The notes under the pieces were generated by a model. It saw only the letters and a program-made list of their open reading frames with translations, was not told the origin of the DNA and did no database searches. A stretch of DNA of 64,000 nucleotides from contig NZ_JBHSGI010000033.1 of assembly GCF_042654245.1 (NCBI RefSeq), forward strand, positions 310,001 through 374,000, read 5' to 3'. The DNA is from Seohaeicola_A nanhaiensis (GTDB taxonomy: Bacteria; Pseudomonadota; Alphaproteobacteria; Rhodobacterales; Rhodobacteraceae). This document shows positions 35,540 to 44,621 of the stretch, piece after piece. Numbering within the stretch: position 1 is the first letter of the stretch; every line of letters starts with the position of its first letter. A program made the position numbers and the translations under genes.

Positions 35540-36078
35540 GCCAGCGCCTCCACGGCATTCAGGGGAACGCCCGCGATGCGATAGACGACGCGGAACAGGG
35601 TGTAGAGCAACGCCAGCGCCATGCCGGCGGGCAGCGCGGCCGAGGGGATCCAGGCCTTCATCTCGCCCGACATGGTGGCAAGGCCCATGGCGTAGAGACC
35701 GGCTTCCCAGTCCCAGGCAGCCAGCAGAAGGGCGGCCAGCAGCAGCGCCATCAGCACCGACAGCACCAGGTCGAACCAGCGGTGCGCGCGGGGCGGCAGC
35801 AGGTCGGTCAGCACCGTCATCGCCAGATGCGCGTTGCGGGTGATCAGCGGGCCGAAATACAGCAGGACCGCATAGACGATGGAAAAGCGGCACAGCTCTT
35901 CCACGATCCCGTAGGACGAGCCGAACAGATAGCGCAGCACCACGCTGGCGAAGGCCAGCAGCGCGCTGGCCCAGATCAGACAACCGGCGATCACCGCAAG
36001 CACCCGGTTCAGCACAGTCTCGATCCGGCGCACCGCGCCGACAAAGCCGCCCGTCAAGGGCAGGGCGCGCTCATTCAT
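35536..36078 (-). CDS. TRAP transporter small permease, DctQ family (system 3)
   Basis: This 180-residue protein has four membrane helices; FASVVLRYLFGSSYGIVEELCRFSIVYAVLLYFGPLI fits the DctQ signature. Its start overlaps the 3' end of the alcohol dehydrogenase gene by 8 bases, tying the dehydrogenase to the transporter. Confidence 0.9.
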   Translation of the reverse strand: MNERALPLTGGFVGAVRRIETVLNRVLAVIAGCLIWASALLAFASVVLRYLFGSSYGIVEELCRFSIVYAVLLYFGPLITRNAHLAMTVLTDLLPPRAHRWFDLVLSVLMALLLAALLLAAWDWEAGLYAMGLATMSGEMKAWIPSAALPAGMALALLYTLFRVVYRIAGVPLNAVEALA

Positions 36079-37168
36079 AGCGGATCAGTCCGCGCGCCAG
36101 CCGGCCCTCGTGCAGGTCGTGGAAGGCCTCGTTGATCTGGTCCAGCCGGTAGGTCTGGCTGATCAGCTCGTCCAGTCGCAACCGCTTGCTCAGATACAGA
36201 TCGACCAGCCGCTCGACATCCAGCTTGGGCCGCGCGCCGCCATACATCGACCCGGTCAGAACCTTTTCCGAGAAGGGCAGGCTCAGCGCCTCGATCTCGC
36301 AACAGCTTCCGACCGGCGCCGCGCCGACGACGATGGCTTTCCCGGCCGGGCGGATCGCATCATAGCATTGGCGGATCGTCGTCTTGTTGCCGATCGCCTC
36401 GAAGGCGAAATCGACACCGCGTCCGCCCGTCAATTCCCGCGCCTTCGCCACCGGATCCTCGCTGCGGGCGTCGACCACATGGGTCGCGCCGAAGGTCTGC
36501 GCCATGGCCAGCTTGTCGGGGTTCATGTCCGACACCAGGATCACCGAGGCGCCGGCGATCTTGGCCGCCTGCACCGCGTTCAGCCCGACCCCGCCCGAGC
36601 CGACCACCAGAACCGAGTCGCCCGGCCGCACCGGCGCCGCGTTGAACACCGCCCCGGTGCCGGTCAGCACCGCGCAGCCGATCAGCGCCGCCACGTCCAT
36701 CGGCATCTCGTCGGGGATCTTCGTTGCGCAGCGCGCCGGCACCACCGCCTCTTCCGCGAAGGACGAGACCGCCATGTGATGCAGCACCTCGTCGCCCTTG
36801 CGCAGCCGCGTCGTGCCATCCGGCATGGTGCCGTGACGCAACATGCTCATCCCGACCTCGCAGAGGTTCGGATGCCCCGTGCGGCAGAAATAGCAGCGCC
36901 CGCAGTCGTAGAGGAACGACAGCACCACCCGGTCGCCGACCTCCAGCCCGGTGACGTCCGGCCCCAGTTCCTCGACATAGGCCGAGGCCTCGTGCCCCAG
37001 CACGATTGGCAGCGCCGAGGGCCGGGCGCCTTCGATCCGGGTCATGTCGCTGTGACAGACGCCGCTGGCGGCAAAGCGGATGCGGATTTCGCCGGCCTGC
37101 GGCGGCAAAAGATCGACGTCCTCAAGGCTCAGCGGTTCACGATAACCGCGTAGCACGGCTGCTTTCAT
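36071..37168 (-). CDS. zinc-dependent alcohol dehydrogenase (MDR superfamily)
   Basis: This 365-residue protein starts at ATG 37168 (MKAAVLRGYREPLSLEDVDLLPP) after GGGAGGAG. The catalytic zinc ligands are in GVCHSDM and GHEASAYVEELG, the structural zinc cysteines in CGRCYFCRTGHPNLCEVG (Cys-x2-Cys-x2-Cys-x7-Cys), and the Rossmann loop is VGSGGVGLNAVQAAKIAGAS. This is close to class III/benzyl-type alcohol dehydrogenases. It is the first gene of the TRAP system 3 operon; its promoter holds a 32-bp imperfect dyad. Confidence 0.93.
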   Translation of the reverse strand: MKAAVLRGYREPLSLEDVDLLPPQAGEIRIRFAASGVCHSDMTRIEGARPSALPIVLGHEASAYVEELGPDVTGLEVGDRVVLSFLYDCGRCYFCRTGHPNLCEVGMSMLRHGTMPDGTTRLRKGDEVLHHMAVSSFAEEAVVPARCATKIPDEMPMDVAALIGCAVLTGTGAVFNAAPVRPGDSVLVVGSGGVGLNAVQAAKIAGASVILVSDMNPDKLAMAQTFGATHVVDARSEDPVAKARELTGGRGVDFAFEAIGNKTTIRQCYDAIRPAGKAIVVGAAPVGSCCEIEALSLPFSEKVLTGSMYGGARPKLDVERLVDLYLSKRLRLDELISQTYRLDQINEAFHDLHEGRLARGLIRYE

Positions 37169-37508
37169 TGGACGCTCCTCCCTCAAGGTCCGAATCCCCC
37201 CGAGCCTGCTCAGGATGATCCATATATTGGACATGTGAGACATGAATATGGATTTCGTCAAGAATAATGACGATCCCTCCGTAAAGAGGCAGAGCCCAAG
37301 AGCGAGGAAACGCATTATTTTTTGTTTGAAGCCACCTGGTTGGCTGAAAAGTCATTCGAAGCCATATCACATGAAGGTCTTCATATATGGACACCGATTG
37401 GTCGCCCCCAACTCAGCCCCATCCGCCCGCCGGTTTCTGCGCCCCGACCCGGCCGGCACCGCCATTCTCCGTTGCAGAGGCCGCCTCGCTGCGGCATCAA
37501 GGCGCGCA
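37169..37508. other. 340-bp intergenic region between divergent operons
   Basis: It holds the promoters of the alcohol dehydrogenase operon (minus) and nth (plus). The left 200 bases are A/T-rich with the dyad at 37220. The right part is GC-rich, with open frames that look non-coding. No gene is supported. Confidence 0.6.
37220..37251. promoter_or_regulatory. imperfect 32-bp dyad, probable operator of the alcohol dehydrogenase - TRAP operon
   Basis: CCATAT and ATATGG flank a centre containing TTGGACATG and GACATGAA, 52 bp upstream of the dehydrogenase start. The outer arms are perfect 6-mers. No cognate regulator gene is adjacent, so it would be controlled in trans. Confidence 0.4.
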
Positions 37509-38153
37509 ATGGCCAGCCAACTCGACTATCATACGATCCGCGAGATCTTCACGCGCTTCCATGCCGCCGAGCCCGAACCGAAGGGCGAACTCGAGCATGT
37601 GAACGCCTTCACCCTCGTGGTGGCCGTGGCGCTGAGCGCGCAGGCAACCGATGCGGGGGTGAACAAGGCCACCCGCAAGCTGTTCCAGATCGCCGACACG
37701 CCGGAGAAGATGCTGGCGCTGGGCGAAGAGGGGCTGACCGAGCACATCAAGACCATCGGCCTCTTCCGGCAGAAGGCCAAGAACGTGATGAAGCTCTCGC
37801 GCATCCTGGTCGAGCAATACGGCGGCAAGGTGCCCAATTCCCGCGCCGCCCTGCAATCGCTGCCCGGCGTCGGGCGCAAGACCGCCAATGTCGTGCTGAA
37901 CATGTGGTGGCACTACCCGGCGCAGGCGGTCGATACCCATATCTTCCGCTTCGGCAACCGCTCGGGCGTCGCGCCCGGCAAGACGGTCGACCATGTCGAG
38001 CGCGCCATCGAAGACAACATCCCGGCCGATTTCCAGTTGCACGCGCATCACTGGATGATCCTGCACGGCCGCTACACCTGTGTCGCCAGAAAGCCGAAAT
38101 GCCCGGCCTGCCTGATCCGCGACCTCTGCCAGTTCGAGGACAAGACCCTATGA
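37509..38153 (+). CDS. nth: endonuclease III
   Basis: This 214-residue DNA glycosylase/AP lyase removes oxidised pyrimidines. The helix-hairpin-helix reads LPGVGRKTANVVL, with the catalytic Lys (LPGVGRK) and the following Asp in AVDTHIFR. The [4Fe-4S] cluster loop is Cys191-x6-Cys198-x2-Cys201-x5-Cys207. I took ATG 37509 (MASQLDYHTIREIF) by similarity in length to the family; the ribosome binding site is weak. Its stop overlaps the PfkB kinase start. Confidence 0.96.
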   Translation: MASQLDYHTIREIFTRFHAAEPEPKGELEHVNAFTLVVAVALSAQATDAGVNKATRKLFQIADTPEKMLALGEEGLTEHIKTIGLFRQKAKNVMKLSRILVEQYGGKVPNSRAALQSLPGVGRKTANVVLNMWWHYPAQAVDTHIFRFGNRSGVAPGKTVDHVERAIEDNIPADFQLHAHHWMILHGRYTCVARKPKCPACLIRDLCQFEDKTL

Positions 38154-39139
38154 AAACCTACGATCTCGTCGGCATCGGCAATGCGATTGTCGATGTCATC
38201 TCCAAGGCCGACGACAGCTTTCTCGACCTCATGGGAATCGAGAAAGGCATCATGCAGCTGGTCGAGCGCGAGCGCGCCGAGGTGCTCTACGGCGCGATGG
38301 AAGGCCGGGTGCAGACGCCCGGCGGCTCGGTCGCCAATACCATCGCCGGGGCCGGGGCGCTGGGCCTGACCACCGCCTTCATCGGCCGCGTCCGCGACGA
38401 TGCGCTGGGCCGCTTCTATGCCGATGCGATGCAGGATCACGGCATCGATTTCGCCAACCCGCCGGTCAAGGACGGCGAGCTGCCCAGCTCGCGCTCGATG
38501 ATCTTCGTCTCGCCGGATGGCGAACGCTCTATGAACACCTACCTCGGGATCTCCTCCGAACTCAGCTCGGACGACGTGCCGAAAGAGGTGGCGGGGCGCG
38601 CCAAGATCATGTTCCTCGAGGGCTATCTCTTCGACAAGGACAAGGGCAAGACCGCCTTCCTCGAGGCCGCCCGCGACTGCCGGGCCGGCGGCGGCAAGAC
38701 CGGCATCGCCATCTCCGACCCCTTCTGCGTCGAACGTCACCGCGCCGACTTCCTCCGGCTTATCGAGAACGACCTCGACTTCGTCATCGGCAACGAGGCC
38801 GAGATCCGTTCCCTCTACGAGACCGAGGATCTGGAGGCGGCGCTGGCACAGGTGGCCGCCATCTGCCCGCTGGTGGTCTGCACCCGCTCGGGCGACGGTG
38901 TGTCGGTGGTGGCCGATGGGATGCGCATCGACGTGCCCGTCGTGAAGGTCGTGCCGGTCGATGCCACCGGCGCGGGCGACCAGTTCGCCGCCGGCTTTCT
39001 CTTCGGCCTCGCCACCGGGCGCGATCTGGAAACCTGCGCGAAGATGGGCTGCGTCTGCGCCGGCGAGGTGATCTCGCACATCGGCCCGCGCCCCGAGGCC
39101 GACATGCCCGCGCTGCTGCGCGAGGCCGGCTTGCTGTGA
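38150..39139 (+). CDS. PfkB family carbohydrate/adenosine kinase
   Basis: This 329-residue ribokinase-fold kinase begins KTYDLVGIGNAIVDVISKADD, has the first signature region GGSVANTIAGAGALG and the second signature DATGAGDQFAAGFLFGL with catalytic Asp277. The pattern is close to the adenosine kinase-like PfkB proteins of alphaproteobacteria, so phosphorylation of adenosine or another nucleoside is likely but not certain. It starts with ATGA overlap on nth and ends with GTGA overlap on the GNAT gene. Confidence 0.93.
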   Translation: MKTYDLVGIGNAIVDVISKADDSFLDLMGIEKGIMQLVERERAEVLYGAMEGRVQTPGGSVANTIAGAGALGLTTAFIGRVRDDALGRFYADAMQDHGIDFANPPVKDGELPSSRSMIFVSPDGERSMNTYLGISSELSSDDVPKEVAGRAKIMFLEGYLFDKDKGKTAFLEAARDCRAGGGKTGIAISDPFCVERHRADFLRLIENDLDFVIGNEAEIRSLYETEDLEAALAQVAAICPLVVCTRSGDGVSVVADGMRIDVPVVKVVPVDATGAGDQFAAGFLFGLATGRDLETCAKMGCVCAGEVISHIGPRPEADMPALLREAGLL

Positions 39140-39735
39140 TCCTGACCGACGGCTTTCACGATGTGCCGCGCGGCCGCGTGGCGACCGTGGTGACGCATCT
39201 CGAAATGCGCACCCCGGCCGAGGTGAAGCCCTGCGTGGTGGCCGAGGGCTATACCTTGCGCCATGTCGAGTCGCCGCAGGTGGACTGGTATCGCGATCTG
39301 TTCCTGCGCGTCGGCGGGATGGACTGGCTCTGGTTCTCGCGCCTGCGGATGGACGCGGCGCAGTTGCTGCGCATCATCACCGATCCCGATGTGCAGATCT
39401 TCGCGCTGGAACGGGACGGCCGGGCCGAGGGGCTGCTGGAACTGGACTTCCGCACCAGTGGCGAGTGCGAGATTGCCTTCTTCGGCGTCGCCGCGCCGCT
39501 GACCGGCGCCACGGCGGGCCGCTTCCTGATGAACCATGCGATCACCACCGCCTTTGCGCGTGGCATCGACCGGCTGCACGTCCACACCTGCACGCTCGAC
39601 CATCCCCGCGCGCTCGGCTTCTACCTGCGTTCGGGCTTCACCGCGCTGCGCCAGCAGGTCGAAATCCAGCCCGACCCGCGGCTGACCGGCGACCTGCCGG
39701 AAAGCGCTGCTCCGCAGATTCCGGTGTTTCGGTAA
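39136..39735 (+). CDS. GNAT family N-acetyltransferase
   Basis: This 199-residue protein starts at GTG 39136, overlapping the kinase stop. The acetyl-CoA site region is FGVAAPLTGATAGRFLMNHAITTAFARG (R/Q-x-x-G-x-G/A variant), followed by the C-terminal FYLRSGFTALRQQVEI typical of GNAT folds. The acceptor substrate is unknown. It belongs to the nth - kinase - GNAT operon by overlap. Confidence 0.9.
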   Translation: MILTDGFHDVPRGRVATVVTHLEMRTPAEVKPCVVAEGYTLRHVESPQVDWYRDLFLRVGGMDWLWFSRLRMDAAQLLRIITDPDVQIFALERDGRAEGLLELDFRTSGECEIAFFGVAAPLTGATAGRFLMNHAITTAFARGIDRLHVHTCTLDHPRALGFYLRSGFTALRQQVEIQPDPRLTGDLPESAAPQIPVFR

Positions 39736-39819
39736 AGGCGCAGGCGCCCTTACCTTCTCGCCCGAAGACGCGTCCCGCTGTGTGAACGCTGCACCCTCGG
39801 CCGGCCGGCTGAGACCGCG

Positions 39820-40854
39820 CTACATCGACGCCTCGGGCCGGAACCCCTCCGGGATCGCGTCCCGCCCCTCCAGCATCAGATCGGCCATCACCTCGGCAAC
39901 TTTCGGCGCCATGCCGAAACCGATCTTGAAGCCGCCATTGGCGATGAACTGGCCCGGGACCAGCGGATGCGCCCCCAGCATCGGCGCGCGCGACCGGCTG
40001 CGCGGGCGCAGGCCGGCCCAGCGTTCGATCACCTCGGCCCCGGCCAGCACCGGCAGCGCCGCGCGGGCCCGATCGATCAGCGCGTCCAACTGAGCGTCGG
40101 TTGACGTCGGGTCGCTGAAGTCGCGCTCGCTGGTCGATCCCAGCGCCAGTGTGCCATCCGCATGGGGCACCAGATGCAGCGTATCGACAAACAGCTGCGG
40201 CGCGTCGCGCGCATCGAAGCGGAACAGCGCCGCCTGACCCTTGACCGCGCCGCCGACTGCGCGGCCCGTGGCGCGCGACAGCTCGGCCAGCCCGGCGGCC
40301 CCGGTGGCGTGCAGCAGGATACCACTCTCGGCCCCCTCGGTCACCACCTCGGCCCCGCCCGCACGCAGCGCCGCGACCAGCGCGGCGCAGGCGCGGCGCG
40401 GATGCAGCCGCGCGCTCAGCGTGTCGCGGATCAGGAACCCGGTAGGGCTGGGCGGCGCAAACGCCCCCGCCGCCTCGGCCGCGATCACCTCCCAGACCGC
40501 GCGCCCCTGCCAGAGCTCGGCAGCCGTCTCGCCCCGCTGCCGCGCCAGCACGAGCGCCGCCGCATCCGCGACCGGCTGCAACCGCCCGAGACGCGCGTAT
40601 CCGGGATCGACCCCGCCAGCCCCGGCGACATCGGACCAGAACCCTTCTGCCATCAGCAGGCTGTCGAGCTGGAACGCCTTCTTGGCGTTCCAGTTCTCCG
40701 GCACATGCGGCGCCAGCGCGCCGACAATGCCGCCGCTCGACCCCGCGCCGGGGCCATGCGGGTCGATGACGCGCACCCGCGCGCCGCGCCGCAGGCAGGC
40801 CCAGGCGATCGACAGGCCAAAGATCCCGGCGCCACGGATGGTGATATCGGCCAT
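39820..40854 (-). CDS. FAD-dependent oxidoreductase of the DAO family (candidate MnmC oxidase part)
   Basis: This 344-residue D-amino-acid-oxidase-fold protein has the N-terminal dinucleotide motif RGAGIFGLSIAWACLRRGARVRVID and the closing GLRPRSRSRAPMLGAHPLVPGQFIANGGFKIGFGMAP. It oxidises an amine with FAD. It lies divergent to mnmD, 120 bp apart; in E. coli the corresponding DAO-type oxidase (removing carboxymethyl from cmnm5s2U) and the methyltransferase are fused as MnmC. A role as the separate tRNA-modification oxidase is therefore plausible. A glycine or D-amino acid oxidase is the alternative. Confidence 0.85.
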   Translation of the reverse strand: MADITIRGAGIFGLSIAWACLRRGARVRVIDPHGPGAGSSGGIVGALAPHVPENWNAKKAFQLDSLLMAEGFWSDVAGAGGVDPGYARLGRLQPVADAAALVLARQRGETAAELWQGRAVWEVIAAEAAGAFAPPSPTGFLIRDTLSARLHPRRACAALVAALRAGGAEVVTEGAESGILLHATGAAGLAELSRATGRAVGGAVKGQAALFRFDARDAPQLFVDTLHLVPHADGTLALGSTSERDFSDPTSTDAQLDALIDRARAALPVLAGAEVIERWAGLRPRSRSRAPMLGAHPLVPGQFIANGGFKIGFGMAPKVAEVMADLMLEGRDAIPEGFRPEASM

Positions 40855-40974
40855 GGTCTCAATAATCCTCTTCCGGCTTGCTGCCTTCTAGTCGGATCGG
40901 GCCGCCGGTGAAACCCGGCTTGCCTAAGCCCGCGCGCAGGGGCAGAAGCGACAGGCGGACACCAGAGGCGCAAC

Positions 40975-41634
40975 ATGGACCAGGGCAGGGCCGATATCGA
41001 CTGGCGCGACGGGCGGATCCCGGTCTCGCGCCGCTTTGACGACCCCTATTTCAGCCTCGACAACGGGCTGGACGAGACGCGCCATGTCTTCCTCGCCGGC
41101 AACGGCCTGCCCGACCGGTTCCGCGACGGCTTTCACATCGCGGAACTTGGCTTTGGCACCGGCCTGAACCTGCTGGCCACGATCCAGGCCTGGCCGGGCG
41201 GCAACCTGCAGTTCACCAGCTTCGAGGCCTTCCCGATGGAGGCCGCCGAAATGGCACAGGCCTTGGCCGCCTTCCCCGATCTCGCGCCGCTGGTGCCGGG
41301 CCTGCTGGGCGGCTGGACACCCGAAGGCGGCACCTGGCAGGTCGCCCCGGGTGTCGACTTCACCCTCGTCACCGGCGACGCGCGTAACACGCTGCCCCGC
41401 TGGCAGGGCTGCGCCGACGCCTGGTTCCTCGACGGCTTCTCCCCCGCCAAGAACCCCGAGCTCTGGGAGCCGTCGCTCCTGGCCGAAGTCGCGCGCCACA
41501 CCGCACCAGGTGGCACCGCCGCCAGCTATACCGCCGCCGGACACGTCCGCCGCGCGCTGGCCGAGGCCGGCTTCACCGTCGAACGCGCGCCCGGCTTCGG
41601 GCGCAAACGGCACATGACAAGGGCCCGCCTGTGA
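40975..41634 (+). CDS. mnmD: tRNA (5-methylaminomethyl-2-thiouridine)(34)-methyltransferase MnmD
   Basis: This 219-residue protein corresponds to the methyltransferase domain of MnmC. The SAM-binding loop is IAELGFGTGLNLL (about 59-71), and the family-specific motif CADAWFLDGFSPAKNPELW (about 147-165) is intact. It methylates nm5s2U34 to mnm5s2U34 in tRNAs for Lys, Glu and Gln. The FAD oxidoreductase partner is encoded divergently. Its stop overlaps the GTG start of the transporter gene. Confidence 0.93.
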   Translation: MDQGRADIDWRDGRIPVSRRFDDPYFSLDNGLDETRHVFLAGNGLPDRFRDGFHIAELGFGTGLNLLATIQAWPGGNLQFTSFEAFPMEAAEMAQALAAFPDLAPLVPGLLGGWTPEGGTWQVAPGVDFTLVTGDARNTLPRWQGCADAWFLDGFSPAKNPELWEPSLLAEVARHTAPGGTAASYTAAGHVRRALAEAGFTVERAPGFGRKRHMTRARL

Positions 41635-42500
41635 CACAGTCGAACAACATACCTCTCGGCATCACGCTGATGATCGCCACCACGATTGTCTTCTCGCTGC
41701 AGGACGGCATCTCGCGCCATCTCGCCGGAGCCTACAACCCGATCATGGTGGTGATGGTCCGCTACTGGTTCTTCGCCGCCTTCGTCATCGTCGTCGCCTC
41801 GCGCAAGGCCGGCGGTCTGCGCGCCGCCGCCGCCACCTCGCAGCCTGTGTTGCAGGCCTTCCGCGGCCTGCTGCTGGCGGCCGAGATCGTGGTGGCGGTC
41901 TATGGCTTCACCCTGATCGGCCTTGTCGAAAGCCACGCCGCCTTCGCCTGCTATCCGCTGATCATCGCCGCGCTCTCCGGCCCGATCCTGGGCGAAAAGG
42001 TCGGCTGGCGCCGGTGGAGCGCCATCGGCGTCGGCTTCCTCGGCGTGCTGATCATCCTGCAGCCGGGCTTCGGCGTGTTCAATCCGGGCATGATCGTGCC
42101 GCTGATCTCGGCCGGCATGTTCGCGGTCTACGGCCTGCTCACCCGCTATGCCGGGCGGCGCGACCGCACCGCCACGTCCTTCTTCTGGACCGGCACCGTC
42201 GGCGCCGTCTTCATGACCGCCGTCGGCATCTGGTATTGGGAGCCGATGAGCCCCGGCGACCAGATCTGGATGGCGACGCTCTGCCTGACCGGCGCGCTGG
42301 GCCACTGGCTGCTGATCCGCTGCTACGAGGTGGCCGAGGCCAGCGCGGTGCAGCCCTTCGCCTACTTCCAGCTGGTCTTCGCCTCGACGCTGGGCCTGAT
42401 GGTCTTCGACGAAACGCTGCGCCCGAATGTGGTGATCGGCGCGGCGATCATCGTCGCCGCCGGGCTCTTCACGCTCTGGCGCGAGCGGCAGAAGGGCTGA
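41631..42500 (+). CDS. DMT superfamily transporter (EamA family)
   Basis: This 289-residue protein has 10 predicted membrane helices in two EamA repeats (about 10-140 and 150-285). It begins with GTG 41631, overlapping mnmD by GTGA. The repeats include ISRHLAGAYNPIMVVMVRYWFFAAFVIV and LIISAGMF-like segments. These are exporters of amino acids or other metabolites; the substrate is unknown. Confidence 0.92.
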   Translation: MTQSNNIPLGITLMIATTIVFSLQDGISRHLAGAYNPIMVVMVRYWFFAAFVIVVASRKAGGLRAAAATSQPVLQAFRGLLLAAEIVVAVYGFTLIGLVESHAAFACYPLIIAALSGPILGEKVGWRRWSAIGVGFLGVLIILQPGFGVFNPGMIVPLISAGMFAVYGLLTRYAGRRDRTATSFFWTGTVGAVFMTAVGIWYWEPMSPGDQIWMATLCLTGALGHWLLIRCYEVAEASAVQPFAYFQLVFASTLGLMVFDETLRPNVVIGAAIIVAAGLFTLWRERQKG

Positions 42501-42504
42501 CCGC

Positions 42505-44487
42505 TCAGGGCGCGTAGGCCAGCAGCGTTGACCCCGCCAGTTCGCGCGAAAAGGGGATCGGCAGCGGATCGCGGCCCAGACGCGCGCGATAGACCGGCAG
42601 GCTTTCGGTCACGCGCATCACATAGTTGCGGGTCTCGTCAAAGGGGATCATCTCGATCCAGTCCACGATGGCGGAATCGTCGGCGGGCGCCGAATTGCGC
42701 GGATCGCCGAACTGCTCCATCCAGCGGGTCGGCCGCCCCGGTCCGGCGTTGTATCCCGCGGCCATCATCACCACATTGCCGCCCATCTCTCCCGCCAGCT
42801 TGGACAGATAGCTGGCGCCCAGCGTGGCGTTGTAATCCCACTCGGCGGTCAGCCGCGCGGTGTCGTGCTTGTTGCCGATCCCCAGCCGGTCGGCCATCAG
42901 CTTGGCCGTGGCGGGCATCACCTGCATCAGCCCGCGCGCCCCGGCGCCGCTGACCACGCCCGGATCGAACTCGCTCTCGCGGCGGGCGATGGCAAGCGTC
43001 ATCTCGGGCGCCATCGGCAGCTTCATCTCGGCCACCGGGTGCAGAGGGTAATAGGCGCCATAAAGCACCTGCGCCCGCTGCGCCGCCCGCTTGGCGATCA
43101 TCACCGCCAGATGCGGCCGGTCCATGTCGACCGCCATCTGCCCCAGCTGCAAGGCCGCCTTCTCGTCCAGCGACTCGACCAGATGGGTCAGGAACCTTTC
43201 GCCCAGATCGGCCTCGCCCGAGGCCAGCAGCAAGAGGCCCGCCTCCAGCACGCTCGACTTCATGAAGGCCGCATCGCGCCAGGCCGGATGCGCCGGCGGC
43301 TTGCGCAGCTCGGGGTCGAAGGGCAGGCCGCCGCGTTCCGCCGATAACAGCCCGTAGAACGAGGTCTGATACCGCGCGCCCATCTCATAGGCCTTCTGCG
43401 CCGAGGCCTTGTCCCCAAGCGCCTGATACGCCCGGCCCAGCCAATACCCGGCACGCCCCTTGGAGATCGGCGATTCGATGGCGGCGTCAAAGCGCTTGAA
43501 ATGCACCAGCGCGGTCTTCGGGTCATTCAGCTTGCGCAGCGCGATGAAACCGGCCAGCCACTCCAGCTCGGCATGGATATAGCCGGCCTCGGGCGTGGTG
43601 TGATGGCTCGCCGCCACGCGATAGGCCTTTTTCGGATCGCCTGCGCGGATCAGCTGGCGCGCCATGTCGATCCGCCGCCCGGCCCAGGCCGCCGGCTCTC
43701 CCAGCGAGGCCGCATCGGTGCTGCGCTCCAGCAGCAGCGTCACCGCGTCGTCCCGCCCCTTGCGCGCGCGCCAGACAAAGCGGTCATAGGCCAGCCCCGG
43801 CGCATTCGCGAGCTTGCCCGGCACGGCGGCGATGCGCGCATCGACCCCCGGCGCCTGTTCCCTCAGGGCCAGCTGCGCCTCGGCCAGCGCCCGGCGGCCC
43901 TCGTCAACCAGCGGCAGCATCCGGCGGGCATTGATCGGCTGGTTGTCCCACAGCATCCGGTCCAGCCGGGCGGCGTGGTGCTTTTCCAGCAGCTGCCGGT
44001 AGCTGGCCAGATAGGCCGCCTGCGCCGCATCCGACATCGGCATGGTGCGCCAGGCCAGCACCAGCTCGGCCTCGCCGTCGCCCTTCTTGCCCGCGCCGAT
44101 CAGCGCGGCGGCATGGGCCAGCGCCCCCTCGGGCGTCTGCGGGCGCTCGTCGGCGAAGAAGGCCAGCACCGTCTTCGGCCCGGCCGCCGCGATCGCGCCC
44201 TCGCTCTTGGAACGCAGCCAGTCCAGCCCCGGCCAGTCGGGACGGCGCTTGAGAAAGGCGTTCACCTCCTCGGCGGTGCCGCGCCCGGCGCGCAGCCGGT
44301 GCCATTCGACGATATCGCGCGCCACCGACCCGGGCTTGCCCGCCTCGGCCAGCGCCTCGTCCCACCGCCCCGCGCGCATGTCGACCATCGCCTGCGACAT
44401 CTTTCCGGCCTGGTCGGCCTTGGCCGAGGCCGGCAGCGGGGCCAGTGCGATAAGCATGAGGAAGAGCGCAAGGAGTCGCGTGATCAC
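42505..44487 (-). CDS. soluble lytic murein transglycosylase (Slt70-like)
   Basis: The product is about 660 residues. I prefer the GTG at 44487, which begins VITRLLALFLMLIALAPLPASA, a clean signal peptide; an upstream ATG at 44538 adds 17 residues. A long alpha-helical superhelix (U-type domain) fills most of the protein, and the C-terminal SLT domain has ARRESEFDPGVVSGAGARGLMQVMPAT with the catalytic Glu and the AAGYNAGPGRPTRW motif. It cleaves peptidoglycan with 1,6-anhydro-muramyl product formation in the periplasm. It is divergent from dapA. Confidence 0.94.
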   Translation of the reverse strand: MITRLLALFLMLIALAPLPASAKADQAGKMSQAMVDMRAGRWDEALAEAGKPGSVARDIVEWHRLRAGRGTAEEVNAFLKRRPDWPGLDWLRSKSEGAIAAAGPKTVLAFFADERPQTPEGALAHAAALIGAGKKGDGEAELVLAWRTMPMSDAAQAAYLASYRQLLEKHHAARLDRMLWDNQPINARRMLPLVDEGRRALAEAQLALREQAPGVDARIAAVPGKLANAPGLAYDRFVWRARKGRDDAVTLLLERSTDAASLGEPAAWAGRRIDMARQLIRAGDPKKAYRVAASHHTTPEAGYIHAELEWLAGFIALRKLNDPKTALVHFKRFDAAIESPISKGRAGYWLGRAYQALGDKASAQKAYEMGARYQTSFYGLLSAERGGLPFDPELRKPPAHPAWRDAAFMKSSVLEAGLLLLASGEADLGERFLTHLVESLDEKAALQLGQMAVDMDRPHLAVMIAKRAAQRAQVLYGAYYPLHPVAEMKLPMAPEMTLAIARRESEFDPGVVSGAGARGLMQVMPATAKLMADRLGIGNKHDTARLTAEWDYNATLGASYLSKLAGEMGGNVVMMAAGYNAGPGRPTRWMEQFGDPRNSAPADDSAIVDWIEMIPFDETRNYVMRVTESLPVYRARLGRDPLPIPFSRELAGSTLLAYAP

Positions 44488-44621
44488 TTGAAAGACCCGG
44501 TTAAGAAAGGCTAGAGGCTCTGGACGATACCCGAGCATATGGCGGGATCAACTCACATTCGTGCCAGCGGCACGATCTCGGCGGGAAATCCGCCCCAACC
44601 GCGAAGACAGGAAGCGCAGAA

